A DNA stretch of 64,000 nt, taken from positions 186,001 to 250,000 of the forward strand of contig NZ_CP125655.1 in the NCBI RefSeq assembly GCF_030053835.1. Reading direction: 5' to 3'. Shown here one piece after another: positions 1-9,168 of this stretch (the first letter of the stretch is position 1; every line of letters begins with the position of its first letter). A model generated the notes under the pieces. The model saw only the letters and a program-made list of their open reading frames with translations. It did not search any database and was not told where the DNA came from. Origin of the DNA: Cellulomonas sp. ES6. Its GTDB lineage: Bacteria > Actinomycetota > Actinomycetes > Actinomycetales > Cellulomonadaceae. The position numbers were made by a program, and so were the translations under genes.

Positions 1-1692
1 CTGGGCATGAACACGATCAAGTGGGAGCTCGAGGACCTCTCGTTCCAGACGCTGTACCCCAAGGTCTACGACGAGATCGTCCACCTGGTCGCGGAGCGGG
101 CCCCGGCGCGCGAGGAGTACCTGGCCGTCGTCCGGGAGCAGGTCGGGGCCGACCTGCGCAGCGCGAAGATCCGCGCGACCGTGACCGGCCGGCCGAAGCA
201 CTACTACTCGATCTACCAGAAGATGATCGTGCGGGGCCGCGACTTCGCCGACATCTACGACCTGGTGGGCGTGCGCGTCCTGGTCGACACGGTGCGGGAC
301 TGCTACGCGGCGCTCGGCGCGCTGCACGCGCGGTGGAACCCGGTGCCGGGCCGGTTCAAGGACTACATCGCGATGCCGAAGTTCAACCTGTACCAGTCGC
401 TGCACACCACGGTGATCGGCCCGGGCGGCAAGCCGGTGGAGATCCAGATCCGCACGCACGACATGCACCGCCGGGCGGAGTACGGCGTCGCCGCGCACTG
501 GAAGTACAAGGAGAACGCCAAGAACGCCGGCGGCACGGACACCGACGGCAACGACATGGCGTGGCTGCGTCAGCTCGTCGACTGGCAGAAGGAGACGGCC
601 GACCCGTCGGAGTTCCTCGACTCGCTGCGGTTCGAGATCGCGGACGGCGAGGTCTACGTCTTCACGCCCAAGGGCGACGTCATGTCGCTGCCCGCCGGCG
701 CGACGCCGGTGGACTTCGCGTACGCCGTGCACACGGAGGTCGGGCACCGCACGATGGGCGCTCGCGTCAACGGCCGGCTCGTGCCGCTCGACTCCACGCT
801 GGAGAACGGCGACGTCGTCGAGGTCTTCACGTCGAAGTCGGAGACCGCGGGCCCGTCCCGCGACTGGCTGGGCTTCGTCACCAGCCCCCGCGCGCGCAAC
901 AAGATCCGCCAGTGGTTCACCAAGGAGCGGCGCGAGGAGGCGATCGAGCACGGCAAGGACGCGATCGCGAAGGCGATGCGCAAGCAGAACCTCCCGATCC
1001 AGCGCCTGCTGTCCCACGAGTCGCTCGTCACGCTCGCGAACGAGATGCGCTACGCCGACGTCTCCGCGCTGTACGCGGCCATCGGCGAGGGACAGGTCTC
1101 CGCGGCGACCGTCGTGCAGCGGCTCGTGCACGCCATGGGCGGGGAGCCGGGTGCCGAGGAGGACATCGCCGAGGTCGCCCGACCGGGCCAGACCGCGCGG
1201 CGCGTCCGGACCGGCGACCCGGGCGTCGTGGTCAAGGGCGTGGAGGACATCTGGGTCAAGCTCGCCAAGTGCTGCACGCCGGTGCCGGGCGACGACATCA
1301 TCGGGTTCGTCACCCGCGGCCAGGGCGTCAGCGTCCACCGGTCCGACTGCATCAACGTGGCCCAGCTCCGCATGCAGCCCGAGCGCATGGTCGAGGTCGA
1401 GTGGAGCCAGGGGAGCAGCGCGCTGTTCCTCGTGCAGATCCAGGTGGAGGCGCTCGACCGCAACCGCCTGCTGTCGGACGTGACCCGGGTGCTGTCCGAC
1501 CACCACGTGAACATCCTGTCCGCGTCGGTGTCCACCTCCCGCGACCGGGTCGCGCAGTCCCGGTTCGTGTTCGAGATGGCCGAGCCGTCGCACCTCGCCT
1601 CGGTGCTCGCCGCGGTGCGGAAGGTGGAGGGCGTGTTCGACGTCTACCGCATCACCGGCGCCAAGGCGGAGCAGCCGGCCGTCGACGCCTGA
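1..1692 (+). CDS. rel: Bifunctional (p)ppGpp synthetase/hydrolase Rel, C-terminal part
   Basis: Makes and degrades the stringent-response alarmone (p)ppGpp. The gene enters from the left edge in frame, so the N-terminal HD hydrolase domain is missing; the first ATG at 7 is internal. Visible in order: the synthetase domain with [11 protein letters not shown] and EIQIRT, a TGS domain starting [10 protein letters not shown], the cysteine region [10 protein letters not shown], and a C-terminal ACT domain. The motif RFKD (about 352-363) is the RXKD form known from bifunctional enzymes; synthetase-only RelA has EXDD. The 3' end overlaps the opposite-strand AbiEi-like gene by 49 bp. Confidence 0.95.
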   Translation: MGMNTIKWELEDLSFQTLYPKVYDEIVHLVAERAPAREEYLAVVREQVGADLRSAKIRATVTGRPKHYYSIYQKMIVRGRDFADIYDLVGVRVLVDTVRDCYAALGALHARWNPVPGRFKDYIAMPKFNLYQSLHTTVIGPGGKPVEIQIRTHDMHRRAEYGVAAHWKYKENAKNAGGTDTDGNDMAWLRQLVDWQKETADPSEFLDSLRFEIADGEVYVFTPKGDVMSLPAGATPVDFAYAVHTEVGHRTMGARVNGRLVPLDSTLENGDVVEVFTSKSETAGPSRDWLGFVTSPRARNKIRQWFTKERREEAIEHGKDAIAKAMRKQNLPIQRLLSHESLVTLANEMRYADVSALYAAIGEGQVSAATVVQRLVHAMGGEPGAEEDIAEVARPGQTARRVRTGDPGVVVKGVEDIWVKLAKCCTPVPGDDIIGFVTRGQGVSVHRSDCINVAQLRMQPERMVEVEWSQGSSALFLVQIQVEALDRNRLLSDVTRVLSDHHVNILSASVSTSRDRVAQSRFVFEMAEPSHLASVLAAVRKVEGVFDVYRITGAKAEQPAVDA

Positions 1693-2303
1693 CCCGGGAG
1701 CGACCCGGCGGCGGTCGCGCGGACGACCTCGCCCAGCAGGGCCAGCCCGCGGTCGACCCCGCGGTGCCCCGACGCGGCCGCGAGCCGGGTCCGGAGCCGT
1801 GCGGCGTCCACCCCCGCGCGCAGCAGCCCCGGCAGCAGCGCGTGGACCACGTCCGGGGCGTCCCGGCGCAGCAGGTCGACGGCGGTCCGCGCCGGCGACG
1901 TGACCAGGACGCCGCCGAGCCGGACGACGTCCCGCGGCCCGAGCGCGGCGCCGTCCACCACCACGGCGCGCGGCGGCGGCGGGCCGCCGAGGTGGACCCA
2001 GGCGGCCGCGACCCGCGCCACGACGTCCCGGCGGGCGACCTCCGACGCGAGCGCGGCAGCGCGCAGGGCCGGCGTCTCCGCGACGCCCCGCGGGAGCGCC
2101 ACGTCGCCGCGCAGCCGCACGAGGTCGCCGTCGCGCAGCAGCACCTGCCACGCCACGTCGCCCAGGTCGGCCCGGCTCACCAGCCCCGGCGCAGCGGCGA
2201 GCGCGGCGGGGTGGACGAGGCGGGCGGGTGCGTGCGCGGGGCCGGGCGGGGGGCCGGCGGGCGCATCGTCGGCCTGCGGGACGTCGGGGGCGTGCGGGGT
2301 CAC
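1644..2303 (-). CDS. AbiEi-like antitoxin-domain protein (tentative)
   Basis: About 219 residues from the GTG at 2303. Features seen: a short Pro/Ala-rich N-terminus, a small helical region ([19 protein letters not shown]), a basic strand and the segment [15 protein letters not shown]. This layout resembles the AbiEi-family antitoxin/transcription-factor-like proteins common in actinobacteria; the assignment is by pattern memory. No toxin partner (AbiEii nucleotidyltransferase) lies beside it, so it is probably an orphan. The start is uncertain because no ribosome site precedes 2303; a GTG at 2180 would leave only the core. The C-terminus runs antisense into the end of rel. Confidence 0.55.
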   Translation of the reverse strand: MTPHAPDVPQADDAPAGPPPGPAHAPARLVHPAALAAAPGLVSRADLGDVAWQVLLRDGDLVRLRGDVALPRGVAETPALRAAALASEVARRDVVARVAAAWVHLGGPPPPRAVVVDGAALGPRDVVRLGGVLVTSPARTAVDLLRRDAPDVVHALLPGLLRAGVDAARLRTRLAAASGHRGVDRGLALLGEVVRATAAGSLPGQASTAGCSALAPVMR

Positions 2304-2309
2304 CCGACG

Positions 2310-2357
2310 CAGGATGCCGGTCGCCCCCGTGCACGTCGAGGGGCGACCGGCATCCTG
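2310..2357 (-). terminator. Perfect 18-bp hairpin after the DUF349 gene
   Basis: Arms 2310-2327 and 2340-2357 are perfect reverse complements around a 12-nt loop. The hairpin begins 10 nt past the DUF349 stop codon on the minus strand. There is no T-run after it, as is common for actinobacterial hairpin terminators. It ends 6 nt before the proposed GTG of the next minus-strand gene. Confidence 0.7.
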
Positions 2358-2367
2358 TGGACGGGCG

Positions 2368-4212
2368 TCAGCCCCGCGAGTCCTGCGCGGCCCGCTGCAC
2401 CTGCTCCAGCCACGAGCGGCGGGCGTCGAGGGCGGCCTGCGCCTCGGCGACCTTGCGGCTGTCGCCACCCGCCTGCGCCTTCGCGAGGTCGGCCTCGAGC
2501 TGCGCGATCGCGTTCTCGAGCTGGGCGGCGGCACCCTCGGCGCGTGCACGCGTCTCCGGGTTGGTCCGGCGCCACTCGGCCTGGTCGGCGTCCCTGACGC
2601 GCGCCTCGACGGCACGCAGCCGGGCCTCGACGCGCTGGATGTCGGCGCGCGGGACCTTGCCGGCCGCCTCCCACCGGTCCTGGATCGAGCGCAGCGCGGC
2701 CTTCGCCTGGCCGAGGCCCTTCGCCGGGTCGATGGTCTCGGCCTCGACGAGCAGCGCCTCCTTGACCTCGAGGTTCGCGCGGAACTCCCGGTCCGTGGCG
2801 GCGTTCACCTCGTCGCGGGCGTGGAAGAACGCGTCCTGGGCCGCGCGGAACCGCGCCCACAGGGCGTCGTCGTCCGCACGGCTCGCCCGGCCGGACGCCT
2901 TCCAGCGCGCCATGAGGTCGCGGTACGCACCCGCGGTGGCGCCCCAGTCGGTGCTCGACGCGAGGCGCTCGGCCTCGCGCACGATCTCCTCCTTGGCGGC
3001 CTTCGCGCCGGCGTTCCGGGACTCCAGCTCGGCGAAGTAGTGCCGCCGCTCCCGGTCGAACGTCGTGCGCGCGTGGCTGAACCGCTTCCAGAGCGCCTCC
3101 TCGGACGTGCGGTCGATGCGCGGGCCGGAGCGCTGCGCGTCCTTCCACTCGTCCAGCAGGCCGCGGAGCTGCTCGCCGGCCGGGCGCCACTGCATCCGCG
3201 CGGGGTCGGTGGTGGCGATCTTCTCGGCCCGCTCGACGATCGCGGTCCGGGCGTCGAGCGCCGCCTGGCGGGCGGCGGCGCGCTCGGCCTCGACGGCGGC
3301 GCGGCGCTCGGCGGCGGCGGCACGCAAGCCGTCGAGCCGGGCGCGCAGGCCGTCGAGGTCGCCGACGGCGGCGGGCTCGGCGGTCTCCTCGGTGAGCTTC
3401 GCCAGCGTCTGGTCGATCTCCTTGACCGCGAGGTCCGTGGCCGTCAGACGCGCCTCGAACAGCGCGACCTTCGCCTGCAGGTCCAGGAACCGGCGCACGT
3501 ACAGCGCGAGCGCCTCGTCCGCGGATGCGCCGGGGAACTGACCCACGGCGCGCTCGCCGTCGCCCTCGCGCACGTACACGGTGCCGTCGTCGTCCACGCG
3601 CCCGAACTGCGTCGCGGCGGCGGCCTCGGCCGAGTCGTCCGGGACCGGCACCGGCACGACGGGCGCGGCGGCCGGAGCCGGGGAGGCACCCGCAGCCGGG
3701 CGCGGGCGCGGCTTGAAGGCGCTCGGGAGCGGCGGCCGCGGGGCGGGTCGCGGGGTGGGGGTGGCGGCGGCCGGGGCGGGCTCCTCGGCGGCCGGGGCGT
3801 CGGAGGGCTCGGCGTCCGGGGAGACCCCGGCGGTCCCGGGCTGAGCCGGGGGAGCGTCCGCGGCGGGCTCCTCCGGCGCGGGCTCCTCGGCCGTCGTCGC
3901 CTCGGTCTCGGTGGCCGCGTCGGGCTCGGTGGCCGCGTCGGGCTCGGCGGCTGCGACGGGCTCGGGAGCCGCGTCGGTCTCAGGGGCCGCGTCGGGCTCC
4001 GCTGCCGCGTCGGTCTCCGCTGCCGCGTCGGCGTCAGGGGCCGCGTCGGCGGGCGCGGTGGTGCCGTCGCCCACGCTGTCGTCCTCCGCCGGGGCGGCGG
4101 TCGCGGCCTCGGGGGCGGAGCCCGTCTCGGGCGTCTCGGCGGCGGGCGTCCCGGGGACGGCGACGTCGTCGCCGTCCTGCGAGTGCTGCTGCGCGTCGGG
4201 CGTCTCGGTCAC
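2368..4212 (-). CDS. DUF349 repeat protein
   Basis: 614 residues. The first 190 or so are a disordered acidic Ala/Pro/Glu region with a repeating EPDAA/ETDAA pattern. The rest is helical and coiled-coil-like, with about three DUF349 repeats marked by W-x(6-8)-G and LWxRF motifs (for example WKASGRASRADDDALWARF). DUF349 proteins are widespread in actinobacteria and their biochemical role is not established. The GTG start at 4212 overlaps the stop of the upstream cyclophilin gene by 4 bases (GTGA), so the two are probably translationally coupled. Confidence 0.85.
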   Translation of the reverse strand: MTETPDAQQHSQDGDDVAVPGTPAAETPETGSAPEAATAAPAEDDSVGDGTTAPADAAPDADAAAETDAAAEPDAAPETDAAPEPVAAAEPDAATEPDAATETEATTAEEPAPEEPAADAPPAQPGTAGVSPDAEPSDAPAAEEPAPAAATPTPRPAPRPPLPSAFKPRPRPAAGASPAPAAAPVVPVPVPDDSAEAAAATQFGRVDDDGTVYVREGDGERAVGQFPGASADEALALYVRRFLDLQAKVALFEARLTATDLAVKEIDQTLAKLTEETAEPAAVGDLDGLRARLDGLRAAAAERRAAVEAERAAARQAALDARTAIVERAEKIATTDPARMQWRPAGEQLRGLLDEWKDAQRSGPRIDRTSEEALWKRFSHARTTFDRERRHYFAELESRNAGAKAAKEEIVREAERLASSTDWGATAGAYRDLMARWKASGRASRADDDALWARFRAAQDAFFHARDEVNAATDREFRANLEVKEALLVEAETIDPAKGLGQAKAALRSIQDRWEAAGKVPRADIQRVEARLRAVEARVRDADQAEWRRTNPETRARAEGAAAQLENAIAQLEADLAKAQAGGDSRKVAEAQAALDARRSWLEQVQRAAQDSRG

Positions 4213-4985
4213 TGGGTCTCCACTCCCTCGATGGTGACGGGGGTCGCCGGGGCGCCGTCCGAGGCACCTCCGGCCACACCCGCGTCAGCGACTGCCTGCA
4301 CCACGTCGAGGCCCGACGTGATGCGGCCGAACACGGTGTATCCGCCTGCCTGGTCCGACGGGATCGTCGAGTCCTCGTAGACCAGGAAGAACTGGCTGCC
4401 CTGCGACTCCCCGTCGCCGGACTGCCGGGCCATCGCGATGGTGCCGGCGGGGTAGACGTCGTCGTCCGGGGCGTTCTCGATCGGCCCGAACGCGTAGCCC
4501 GGGCTGCCCGTCCCGGTGCCGGTCGGGTCGCCGCACTGCAGCACGTAGATGCCGCTCGTGGTGAGGCGGTGGCAGCCGGTGCCGTCGAAGTAGCCCTCCT
4601 GCGCGAGGGTCACGAAGTTCGCGACGGCCTGCGGCGCGGCCTGCCCGTCCAGCTCGATGCCGATGTCGCCCTGGTCGGTGCTGATCGTGCCCGTCCACGC
4701 GCGGTCCTCCGCGGCCGAGGCGTCGGGGAGCACGCCGCCGTTGCCGGTGCGCGCGGCCGGGGTGGTCGTCTCCGCGGTGGGCGTGCCGGCGGCCTGCGCG
4801 GGGGCGTCGTCGCCACCGGTCAGCGCCAGGGCGGCGCCGACGCCGAGACCGAGCACCAGGACCCCGACCACGCCGCCCGCGACGACCTGCTGACGGCGCC
4901 GGTGGGCGCGCTTCGTCGCCTGGCGCTGCTGCCACTTCTCGTAGCGGCGCCGCTCGTACTCGCGCTCGCGCTTGCTGGACGGCAC
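4209..4985 (-). CDS. Membrane-anchored cyclophilin-type peptidyl-prolyl isomerase
   Basis: 258 residues. A short, highly basic cytoplasmic N-terminus precedes one transmembrane segment (VVAGGVVGVLVLGLGVGAAL), an extracytoplasmic Thr/Ala-rich linker and a cyclophilin domain (NFVTLAQEGYFDGTGCHRL, GSQFFLVYED, VFGRITSGLDVV). Cyclophilins catalyse cis-trans isomerisation of prolyl bonds; this one should act outside the membrane on folding or secreted proteins. The GTG at 4985 was chosen because GAGGAG at 4991-4996 lies 5 nt upstream; the GTG at 4991 would overlap that site. It is first in a two-gene operon with the DUF349 gene. Confidence 0.88.
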   Translation of the reverse strand: MPSSKREREYERRRYEKWQQRQATKRAHRRRQQVVAGGVVGVLVLGLGVGAALALTGGDDAPAQAAGTPTAETTTPAARTGNGGVLPDASAAEDRAWTGTISTDQGDIGIELDGQAAPQAVANFVTLAQEGYFDGTGCHRLTTSGIYVLQCGDPTGTGTGSPGYAFGPIENAPDDDVYPAGTIAMARQSGDGESQGSQFFLVYEDSTIPSDQAGGYTVFGRITSGLDVVQAVADAGVAGGASDGAPATPVTIEGVETQ

Positions 4986-5058
4986 GCACACTCCTCGTCG
5001 GTCGGTCGGCCGGGGCAGCGCCCCGCGCGCGGACGCAGGACGCCCGCGCCCGCCCGAC

Positions 5059-5064
5059 AGTCTA
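5059..5064 (-). promoter_or_regulatory. Probable -10 box TAGACT for the cyclophilin/DUF349 operon
   Basis: Reads TAGACT on the minus strand, a good match to the actinobacterial TANNNT -10. It would place the transcript start near 5052 and give a leader of roughly 65 nt before the GTG at 4985. No clear -35 is seen. Confidence 0.45.
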
Positions 5065-5124
5065 GGCAGCCGCGGCTGCGGTCGAGTGCGCCCACCGGCC
5101 CGTGGCGGGGCGGTGCGGCGGCGC

Positions 5125-5130
5125 TAGCGT
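5125..5130 (+). promoter_or_regulatory. -10 box TAGCGT, leaderless layout
   Basis: TAGCGT is followed by exactly 6 nt and the GTG at 5137. This places the expected transcript start on the start codon, so the mRNA is probably leaderless. No ribosome-binding site is visible. Confidence 0.55.
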
Positions 5131-5136
5131 GACCCC

Positions 5137-5838
5137 GTGCGGATCTTCCCCCTGACGGCCCCGGTGTTCGCGGCCACCTGCTACGTCGTCGCGGCGGACG
5201 ACGGGAGCTGCGTCGTGGTCGACCCGGGCGGTGGCGTGGCGGGTGCCGTGTCCCGCACGGTGGCCGAGCACGGCCTGCGCGTCGCGGGGGTGCTGGCGAC
5301 GCACGGGCACGCCGACCACGTGTGGGACGCGGGGCGCGTCGCGACCGCGGCGGGCGTCCCGCTGCGCCTGCACGCGCGGGACGCGTACCGGCTCGACGAC
5401 CCGGTGGGCACGCTGGGCGAGGGGGCGGCCGGCGTCGCCGACGGCCTGCTCGCGGCGCTCTCCGCCGCGGGGGCGGACACCGCGTGGGCCCGTCCCGGGA
5501 CCGAGCCGTTCGGCGACGGTGACGGTGCGCGCACGGCGGACGAGGAGCTCGTCCTCGGTGGGGTGCGCCTGGTGGCGCGGCACGCCCCGGGCCACACCGA
5601 GGGGTCCACGCTGTACCTGCTGGAGGCGGCCGGGGAGCGGGTCGCGTTCACGGGGGACGTGCTGTTCGCCGGCACGGTCGGGCGCACGGACCTGCCGGGC
5701 GGCGACGCGGCGGCGATGGCCCTGACGCTGCGCGAGGTGGTCGCCGCGCTGCCGCCGCGCACGCACGTGCTGCCCGGCCACGGCCCCGCGAGCCGCGTGG
5801 ACGTGGAGCTGGCGCACAACCCGTACCTGGCAGGATGA
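5137..5838 (+). CDS. Metallo-beta-lactamase-fold hydrolase
   Basis: 233 residues with the complete metal-binding motif THGHADH at about residue 55, a second His in APGHTEG, an Asp in FTGDVLFAG and a final His in LPGHGP. This is the glyoxalase-II-like branch of the superfamily, which hydrolyses thioesters and related bonds; the substrate cannot be read from sequence. It lies directly before hisS (ATGA overlap), a neighbourhood common in actinobacteria. The GTG start is supported by the -10 box 6 nt upstream. Confidence 0.88.
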   Translation: MRIFPLTAPVFAATCYVVAADDGSCVVVDPGGGVAGAVSRTVAEHGLRVAGVLATHGHADHVWDAGRVATAAGVPLRLHARDAYRLDDPVGTLGEGAAGVADGLLAALSAAGADTAWARPGTEPFGDGDGARTADEELVLGGVRLVARHAPGHTEGSTLYLLEAAGERVAFTGDVLFAGTVGRTDLPGGDAAAMALTLREVVAALPPRTHVLPGHGPASRVDVELAHNPYLAG

Positions 5839-7214
5839 CGCGCATGGCACGCCCCACCCCCCTGTCCGGCTTCCCCGAGTGGCTCCCCGACGGTCGCGTC
5901 GTCGAGCAGCACGTCCTCGACACCCTGCGGCGCACGTTCGAGCTGCACGGGTTCGCCGGGATCGAGACGCGGGCGGTCGAGCCCCTCGACCAGCTGCTGC
6001 GGAAGGGGGAGACCTCCAAGGAGGTCTACGTGCTGCGCCGCCTCCAGGAGGAGCCGGACGCGACGGACGCCGACCGCGGCGGGCAGCTCGGCCTGCACTT
6101 CGACCTGACCGTGCCGTTCGCCCGCTATGTGCTGGAGAACGCCGGGCACCTCGCGTTCCCGTTCCAGCGCTACCAGATCCAGAAGGTCTGGCGCGGGGAG
6201 CGCCCGCAGGACGGCCGGTTCCGCGAGTTCGTGCAGGCGGACATCGACGTCGTCGGCGCGGGGGAGCTGCCCTACCACTACGAGGTCGACCTGCCGCTCG
6301 TCATGGCGGAGGCGCTCGGCGCGCTGCGTGAGATCGGCGTGCCGCCGGTGCGCATCCTCGTCAACAACCGCCGCGTCGCCGAGGGCTTCTACCGCGGGCT
6401 CGGCCTGACGGACGTCGACGCGGTGCTGCGCGGCATCGACAAGCTCGACAAGGTCGGGCCCGACGCCGTCGCAGGGCTGCTCGTCGCCGAGGCGGGCGCG
6501 ACCGCGGACCAGGCCCGTGCGTGCCTCGAGCTCGCGGGCATCTCCGGCGGCGACGCCGGGGTGGTCGACCGGGTGCGGGAGCTCGCGGCACGGCACGGCG
6601 TGGAGTCCGAGCTCATGGAGCAGGGGCTGGCCGAGCTACGCCAGCTCGTCGAGGCCGCCGCGGTCCGCGCGCCCGGCGTCGTCGTGGCCGACCTCAAGAT
6701 CGCCCGCGGCCTGGACTACTACACGGGGTCCGTCTACGAGACGGTGCTGGTGGGGCACGAGCAGCTCGGGTCGATCTGCTCCGGCGGCCGGTACGACACG
6801 CTCGCGTCCGACGGCAAGCAGACCTACCCGGGCGTCGGCCTGTCGATCGGCGTGTCCCGGCTCGTGTCCCGCCTGCTGACCGGGGGGCTCGTGCGCGCCA
6901 CGCGCGGCGTCCCGGCGGCCGTGCTGGTCGCGGTGACGTCCGAGGAGACGCGGTCGGCGTCCGACGCGGTCGCGACGGCGCTGCGGGCCCGGGGGGTCCC
7001 GGTGGAGGTCGCGCCGACGGCCGCGAAGTTCGGCAAGCAGATCCGGCACGCGGACCGGCGCGGGATCCCGTTCGTGTGGTTCCCCGCGACCGAGGACGGC
7101 GCCGCCGACCAGGTCAAGGACATCCGGTCCGGGGAGCAGGTCGACGCCGACCCGGCGGTCTGGGCGCCCCCTGCCGACGACCTGCACCCGCGCGTCGTCC
7201 CCGCGGAGGGCTGA
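5835..7214 (+). CDS. hisS: Histidyl-tRNA synthetase
   Basis: Charges tRNA-His; class II synthetase of 459 residues, cytoplasmic. Visible are QADIDVVG, the histidine-specific motif GLDYYTG (about residue 290), SGGRYD, and a C-terminal anticodon-binding domain with VAPTAAKFGKQI. The ATG at 5835 overlaps the previous stop (ATGA); an in-frame ATG at 5844 gives a more typical start, MARPTPLSGFPEW, with AGG 9 nt upstream. Both are possible. A hairpin at 7222-7249 closes the unit. Confidence 0.95.
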   Translation: MTRMARPTPLSGFPEWLPDGRVVEQHVLDTLRRTFELHGFAGIETRAVEPLDQLLRKGETSKEVYVLRRLQEEPDATDADRGGQLGLHFDLTVPFARYVLENAGHLAFPFQRYQIQKVWRGERPQDGRFREFVQADIDVVGAGELPYHYEVDLPLVMAEALGALREIGVPPVRILVNNRRVAEGFYRGLGLTDVDAVLRGIDKLDKVGPDAVAGLLVAEAGATADQARACLELAGISGGDAGVVDRVRELAARHGVESELMEQGLAELRQLVEAAAVRAPGVVVADLKIARGLDYYTGSVYETVLVGHEQLGSICSGGRYDTLASDGKQTYPGVGLSIGVSRLVSRLLTGGLVRATRGVPAAVLVAVTSEETRSASDAVATALRARGVPVEVAPTAAKFGKQIRHADRRGIPFVWFPATEDGAADQVKDIRSGEQVDADPAVWAPPADDLHPRVVPAEG

Positions 7215-7221
7215 GGCCGGC

Positions 7222-7249
7222 GCGGCCCGGGTCACGCGGTCCGGGCCGC
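7222..7249. terminator. Hairpin between convergent hisS and the TspO-like gene
   Basis: 9-bp perfect GC stem (7222-7230 with 7241-7249) and a 10-nt loop, between two convergent genes. It could end transcription from both sides. Confidence 0.5.
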
Positions 7250-7264
7250 CCCGGGCCCCGGTGC

Positions 7265-7789
7265 TCAGGCGAGCGCGAGCACGCCCGCGTTGAGCGTCGT
7301 CGCGTAGAGCACCCACGCCAGGTACGGGCCGAGCAGCCACGCCACGGCCGGGGAGAGCCGGTGGAACGCGACGACGGTCGCCACCAGCGCGACCTCCAGC
7401 GCCAGGATGATCGCGAGCCCCGCGCCGAGGTGCTGCGCCCCGAAGAACACCGGCGTCCACGCGGCGTTGAGGGCGAGCTGCACGCCGTACAGCACGAGGG
7501 CGGTGCGGGCGGCGTGCGCGCCGTGGCGGCGCCAGAGCAGCCACGCCGCGACGGCCATGAGCACGTACAGGACGGTCCAGACCGGCCCGAAGACCCAGTC
7601 CGGCGGGGTCCACGCCGGCTTGTCGGCCGCGGCGTACCAGCCGTCCACCGCGGAGGCCGACGCGAGGCCGCCGCCCCACGCGACGGCGGCGTTCACCGCC
7701 AGCAGCGCGACGAGCACGGGCCAGCCGCGGGAGGCGGGCGCCGCGTCCCGGCCGGTGGTGGCGGGGACGTCGGGGTGCGTCGAGGTCAT
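7265..7789 (-). CDS. TspO/MBR-family membrane protein
   Basis: 174 residues with about five membrane segments. Family motifs are clear: KPAWTPPDWVFGPVWT after the first helix, QLALNAAWTPVFF in the middle, and PYLAWVLYATTLN near the end. TspO proteins bind tetrapyrroles and hydrophobic ligands and are linked to stress responses; the role here is inferred from family only. The ATG at 7789 follows GGAGG at 7791-7795, unusually close (1 nt). The gene diverges from the SOS-box-controlled radical SAM gene. Confidence 0.88.
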   Translation of the reverse strand: MTSTHPDVPATTGRDAAPASRGWPVLVALLAVNAAVAWGGGLASASAVDGWYAAADKPAWTPPDWVFGPVWTVLYVLMAVAAWLLWRRHGAHAARTALVLYGVQLALNAAWTPVFFGAQHLGAGLAIILALEVALVATVVAFHRLSPAVAWLLGPYLAWVLYATTLNAGVLALA

Positions 7790-7870
7790 GCCTCCACGGT
7801 CCGTGCGCGCGGTCGCCGGGGCAACCGGAGGACGGCCCGCTGACGACGTGGCGCGGGGCTTGCCAGCGAG

Positions 7871-7886
7871 TCGAACACGTGTTCGA
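7871..7886. promoter_or_regulatory. LexA (SOS) box
   Basis: TCGAACACGTGTTCGA is a perfect 16-bp palindrome matching the actinobacterial LexA consensus CGAACRNRYGTTYG. It ends 8 nt before the GTG of the radical SAM gene, where bound LexA would block that promoter. The TspO-like gene starts 82 nt away on the other side and may be less affected. Confidence 0.85.
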
Positions 7887-7894
7887 ATCGTAGG

Positions 7895-8962
7895 GTGCGG
7901 TGGGACGGGCAGAAGATCACGACGGAGGCGGACGGGACGCTGCCCGGGCTCGCGCTGGCGGGTCACCAGCGGTCGGTGCGCACCCCCGGGTTCGCGGGCG
8001 TGACGTTCCACGAGGTGCACGCGAAGTCGGCGCTCAACAAGGTGCCGGAGTCGTCCGCGATGCCCTTCCGGTGGACCGTCAACCCCATGCGGGGCTGCCT
8101 GCACGCCTGCACCTACTGCTTCGCGCGTCCCACGCACGAGTACCTCGGGCTGGACGCCGGGGCGGACTTCGAGACCCAGATCGTGGTGAAGACCAACGTG
8201 GTCGACGTGCTGACCGCGGAGCTGCGGCGGCCGTCGTGGCGGCACGAGCACGTGGCGCTCGGCACGAACACCGACCCCTACCAGCGGGCCGAGGGCCGCT
8301 ACGCCCTCATGCCGGGCATCATCGAGGCGCTGGCGCGCTCGGGGACGCCGCTGTCGCTGCTGACCAAGGGGACGCTGCTGCGCCGTGACCTCCCGCTGCT
8401 CGCCTCCGCGCAGGCGGAGGTCGGCGTGAGCGTGGCCGTGTCCCTGGCGGTGGGGGACGAGGGCCTGCAGCAGGCGCTCGAGCCGGGCACCCCCACGCCC
8501 CGGGCCCGGCTGGCGCTCGTCCGCGCGGTGCGGGACGCCGGGCTGGAGTGCGGCGTGCTGGTCGCCCCCGTGCTGCCGTGGCTGACCGACTCGACCGAGC
8601 ACCTCGACGCCCTGCTGGGCGACCTGGCCGAGGCCGGCACCTCCTGGGTGACCGTCATCCCGCTGCACCTGCGCGGGCCCGTGCGGCCCCTGGTGCTCGG
8701 GTGGCTGCGCGAGCACCGGCCCGAGCTGGTGCCCCGCTACCAGCGGCTGTACGGCCGCGGCGCGTACGTGCCGGACGAGTACCGCCGCTGGCTGCGCGAC
8801 CGGGTGCGCCCGCTACGGCGCCGGCACGGGCTGCCCGGCCCCGGGGAGGCGGCGGGGGAGCCGTCGCCCTGGCGCGCGCGGCCGGCCGAGAGCCCCGAGG
8901 CGGTGATGGCGGCGATGGCACCCGGCGGTGCGACGGGCGCGGTGCAGCCCGTGCTGTTCTGA
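7895..8962 (+). CDS. Rv2578c-family radical SAM protein, probably SOS-induced
   Basis: 355 residues. The radical SAM cluster motif CLHACTYC gives cysteines at about 68, 72 and 75, which would hold a [4Fe-4S] cluster for S-adenosylmethionine cleavage. Further family features are [23 protein letters not shown] and a basic C-terminus. The N-terminal MRWDGQ and the whole layout match the actinobacterial Rv2578c group, which is related to spore photoproduct lyase-like/SplB proteins; the reaction is unknown. The perfect LexA box just upstream suggests a DNA-damage role. No strong ribosome site precedes the GTG. Confidence 0.85.
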   Translation: MRWDGQKITTEADGTLPGLALAGHQRSVRTPGFAGVTFHEVHAKSALNKVPESSAMPFRWTVNPMRGCLHACTYCFARPTHEYLGLDAGADFETQIVVKTNVVDVLTAELRRPSWRHEHVALGTNTDPYQRAEGRYALMPGIIEALARSGTPLSLLTKGTLLRRDLPLLASAQAEVGVSVAVSLAVGDEGLQQALEPGTPTPRARLALVRAVRDAGLECGVLVAPVLPWLTDSTEHLDALLGDLAEAGTSWVTVIPLHLRGPVRPLVLGWLREHRPELVPRYQRLYGRGAYVPDEYRRWLRDRVRPLRRRHGLPGPGEAAGEPSPWRARPAESPEAVMAAMAPGGATGAVQPVLF

Positions 8963-8972
8963 GCCCGGCCGT

Positions 8973-9060
8973 GGCCCGGGTGGGCCGGGTGGGCCGGGCG
9001 CGGCCGGGTGGGTTGGGCGCGGCCGGGTGGGTTGGGCGCGGCCGGGTGGGCCGGGGCGGG
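8973..9060 (+). repeat. G-rich 19-bp tandem repeat before aspS
   Basis: Units of 19 bp beginning GGCCGGGTGGG occur at 9002-9020 and 9021-9039 (identical), with a diverged third at 9040-9058 and shorter GGCCGGGTG units at 8973-9001. The stretch is noncoding, between the radical SAM stop and the aspS promoter. The non-template strand is very G-rich with many GGG runs. Confidence 0.8.
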
Positions 9061-9116
9061 TGGCGTCGGTACCGGCGGTGGACGGCGGGCGTCCGGGGGG
9101 CGTGCGCCTCCGGCAG

Positions 9117-9122
9117 TAGACT
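9117..9122 (+). promoter_or_regulatory. Probable aspS -10 box TAGACT
   Basis: TAGACT would start transcription near 9129 and give a leader of about 40 nt carrying the ribosome site GAGAGGA before aspS. No convincing -35 is seen. Confidence 0.5.
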
Positions 9123-9168
9123 CGCCGGGCTGCTGCGTGCAGCGACCCACCACCTGAGAGGACTTGTC

